Assembly: GCA_905221605.1 (NCBI GenBank)
Contig: CAJNDS010000968.1
Coordinates: 754,157 to 818,156 of the forward strand
From: Symbiodinium natans
Lineage: Eukaryota > Sar > Dinophyceae > Suessiales > Symbiodiniaceae
Length of the DNA: 64,000 nucleotides
Direction: 5' to 3'
The position numbers and the translations under genes are program-made. Positions 62,140-64,000 of the stretch are shown here, one piece after another. The notes beneath the pieces are model-generated. The model had not been told where the DNA came from. It saw nothing but the letters and a program-made list of their open reading frames with translations, and did not search any database. Position 1 is the stretch's first letter, and each line of letters begins with the position of its first letter.

Positions 62140-62275
62140 CAAACCCTAAGCCCCAAGCCCTAAGCCCTAAACCCTCAACCCTAAACCCTAAACCTTAAAC
62201 CCTAAACCCTAAACCCTAAACCCCAAGCCCTAAGCCCTAAGCCCTAAACCCTCAACCCAAAACCCTAAACCTGAA
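62140..62275 (+). repeat. Telomere-like array (CCCTAAG, CCCTAAA)n
   Basis: About 17 mixed units. Confidence 0.92.
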
Positions 62276-62363
62276 ACCGCTACTTCATCAGGAGCCTGGA
62301 CCAGAAACATGAAGCCTTCCCTCTCCCATCCCCTTGAGCCCCTAAACACCCTCAGCCCTAAAC

Positions 62364-62474
62364 TTGGGATGTTCGTTCCCTCTATACGAGCAGTCCTCAA
62401 TAGGAATTCTAGTACCCCCCCCCCATTATACTCCCTAGAGAGGACTGTTTATAATAAGGGGGAACATATCCCAA
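62364..62474. mobile_element. Hairpin family A, copy A4, inside telomere units
   Basis: TTGGGATGTTCGTTCCC ... GGGGGAACATATCCCAA, 111 bp, embedded between CCCTAAAC units. Confidence 0.65.
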
Positions 62475-62549
62475 CCCTAAACCCCAAAAAACCCCAAAGC
62501 CCTAAACCCGAAAGCTTGGTAAGGGTCTTCAGCCTCTGGACATATATTC

Positions 62550-62651
62550 CTTAGTAGCCCGGTAATAAGGGTACCCTTTCGTTGGTTGGTTACTGTATAA
62601 AGGGATGCAGAAGCAACAAGAAGGGTAAAAGGGTACTACTGTGCTACCAAG
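62550..62651. mobile_element. Hairpin family C, copy C3
   Basis: CTTAGTAGCCCGGTA ... TACTGTGCTACCAAG, 102 bp, ATTC on both flanks. Confidence 0.65.
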
Positions 62652-62804
62652 ATTCCGAAACCCTAAACCCCAAACCCTAAACCCTAATACTTGGCAAGGG
62701 TCCTTAGCCTCTGGACCTTCATTCCCACTCCTTCCTTCTCATGGGCCTCGCTCCCGAAGTCCCCACGGAAGCATCCCAGCGATCCTGGTGGTGGTTGGGA
62801 GTTC

Positions 62805-62870
62805 GGGTTTAGGGTTTAGGGTTTAAGGTTTAGGGTTTAGGGTTTAGGGTTTTGGGTTTAGGGTTTAGGT
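62805..62870 (+). repeat. Telomere-like array (TTTAGGG)n
   Basis: About nine units with TTTAAGG and TTTTGGG variants. Confidence 0.93.
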
Positions 62871-62984
62871 TTCAGAATGTCAAGGCGAAGCTTGAGAATT
62901 CCTGGGGGCATACCGTGCGGTATACAGGTGTTTAGCAGCGAGGTTAAGTGCTTGCTGCGGCCTTGGGGCTGCCTTAGCATACTG

Positions 62985-63057
62985 GGTTTAGGGTTTAGGG
63001 TTTAGGGTTTAGGGTTTAGGGTTTAGGGTTTAGGGTTTAGGGTTTAGGGTTTAGGGG
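62985..63057 (+). repeat. Telomere-like array (TTTAGGG)n
   Basis: Ten perfect units. Confidence 0.95.
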
Positions 63058-63394
63058 AGGGGCGTGGTGAGTTGCAAGAGCAGCCGAGGCATCGAACTCC
63101 TTTTCCTTGCGATTGCCCCGGCCATCTATTGGGTTGGGGGGCGGGGTGGGGGGCGCCCGGTGGGAAGGGGGGGCGATGGGGGCGCGGGGCAGCGCCATTC
63201 GCATGACGAACCCTCAGCGCTTACCACCCTTAAAGCCAAAGATGCCAAAGATGCTGGCAATACTAGAAATGATGAATACACTGAGAGTTAGTATACCCTA
63301 AACCCTAAACCCCAAACCCTAAAGCCTAAACCCTAAACCCAAACACCAAACCCCAAACCCATACTAAACGAGCTACAGATGCCCAAGGAAGGCA

Positions 63395-63455
63395 GTGTGT
63401 AGCTCTACCTGTTTCGGGTTTAGGGTTTAGGGTTTAGGGTGTGTAGCTCTACCTG
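63395..63455 (+). repeat. Three telomere units between 17-bp direct repeats
   Basis: GTGTGTAGCTCTACCTG at 63395-63411 and 63439-63455, with 27 bp of TTTCGGG(TTTAGGG)n between. Looks like a staggered-break insertion. Confidence 0.93.
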
Positions 63456-63748
63456 CTTTGGGTCCCTACGCATAGCTGCCCATGGACCTCCAAAACCTTT
63501 CATACAGGGGCCCTTAGAATAGGGTTTTGGGGGGTTACTATAGCCTATTATAAAGGAACCATAAGGATATACATGCTATTAGTAATGATTCCGACCCCTA
63601 CATTACCCTTTCCCAGCTCGGTCCCTTTCTGCGTCGTCGGCAAAGTTTCGTGGATCGATGGTCCGTTCAGTCCTCTCCGTGCCTGCGGGCACCCTCCAAG
63701 CCAAATCCTAACCCGAAACCCTATGAACCCTAACCGCTAGCCCCCAGA

Positions 63749-63858
63749 CTAGGATGCTCGCTACCTAGGATTAAAAGGGCAGCCTTTGTTGCTTAAAGGG
63801 GTTTATAAGCGAACCTAAACCCCAAAAAAGAGAATAAGGGTGCTACTGGGCATCCTAG
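63749..63858. mobile_element. Hairpin element with CTAGGATGC ends
   Basis: ACTAGGATGC ... GCATCCTAGT when one base is added each side, AG on both flanks, about 110 bp. 63860-64000 holds no feature I can support. Confidence 0.55.
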
Positions 63859-64000
63859 TAGAATTCCAAACCCTAAAACCCCTAACCCCCACACCCCAAA
63901 CATCCTGAACCCCAACAACATCCGAAAGGGCTGCGCAGCCTATACTCCGAAACCCAAGTTAATCTTGAATTCCGAGTGAAACCCTCAGCCTCAAGAAACC

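Noticed and set aside
7979-63441. CRISPR array
   Set aside because: Repeats are telomere heptamers with irregular spacing and no constant-length spacers.
1-64000. Placement of the window at a chromosome end
   Set aside because: Telomere-like units are spread throughout in both orientations with unique or coding sequence between; no long terminal array is present.

Overview
The window looks like nuclear DNA of a dinoflagellate. Four signals agree. (1) A Ty1/copia polyprotein of the kind seen in Symbiodiniaceae genomes, with extra modules between protease and integrase and between integrase and reverse transcriptase. (2) The telomere unit TTTAGGG, scattered about 90 times as internal arrays in both orientations. 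(3) Spliced genes whose introns use GT, GC and apparently GA donors. (4) Many ~100 bp hairpin elements, several of which behave as introns. The species cannot be named, and all assignments rest on reading the sequence by eye.

Layout. 1-7,689 (minus strand): a copia-like retrotransposon. ORF1 (gag, CCCH and CCHC zinc fingers, one protease-like domain) is complete. ORF2, in the -1 frame, is open for about 1,600 codons and runs off the left edge. It carries a second, canonical protease motif, a C5-methyltransferase-like domain, a DD35E integrase, a 2-oxoglutarate/Fe(II) dioxygenase-like domain with a TET/JBP-type HxD motif, and the start of the reverse transcriptase. Its 5' leader abuts telomere-like repeats at 7,979. 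8.0-13.3 kb: ten small minus-strand exons (gene M1), nine of which join with compatible phases; seven of its nine introns contain telomere-type arrays. 13.6-23.3 kb: isolated exon-like blocks on both strands, among arrays and AT-rich microsatellites. 23.8-27.9 kb: a minus-strand gene with a ZZ-like zinc finger and a 104-nt introner-like intron. 28.5-36 kb and 39-43 kb: short coding blocks, mostly minus strand, two of them EF-hand-like. 44-50 kb: repeat-rich DNA (AT-rich degenerate repeats, C-rich tract, GC-rich hairpin island). 50.5 kb: a J-domain gene with a one-base frame break. 52-64 kb: dense telomere arrays with exon-sized blocks, and a repeat-poor island at 55.7-58.0 kb with several small ORFs.

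Main pattern. Coding-looking blocks of about 85-155 bp are often bracketed by outward-facing telomere arrays (CCCTAAA on the left, TTTAGGG on the right). In transcript sense an intron therefore begins with TTTAGGG and ends with CCCTAAA, so its two ends could pair; the unit also contains a GT donor (G|GTTTAG) and an AG acceptor (TTTAG|GG). Hairpin elements give the same geometry at other introns. Some arrays sit between direct repeats, as if inserted into a staggered break. No rRNA, tRNA, CRISPR array or bacterial-type operon was recognised.
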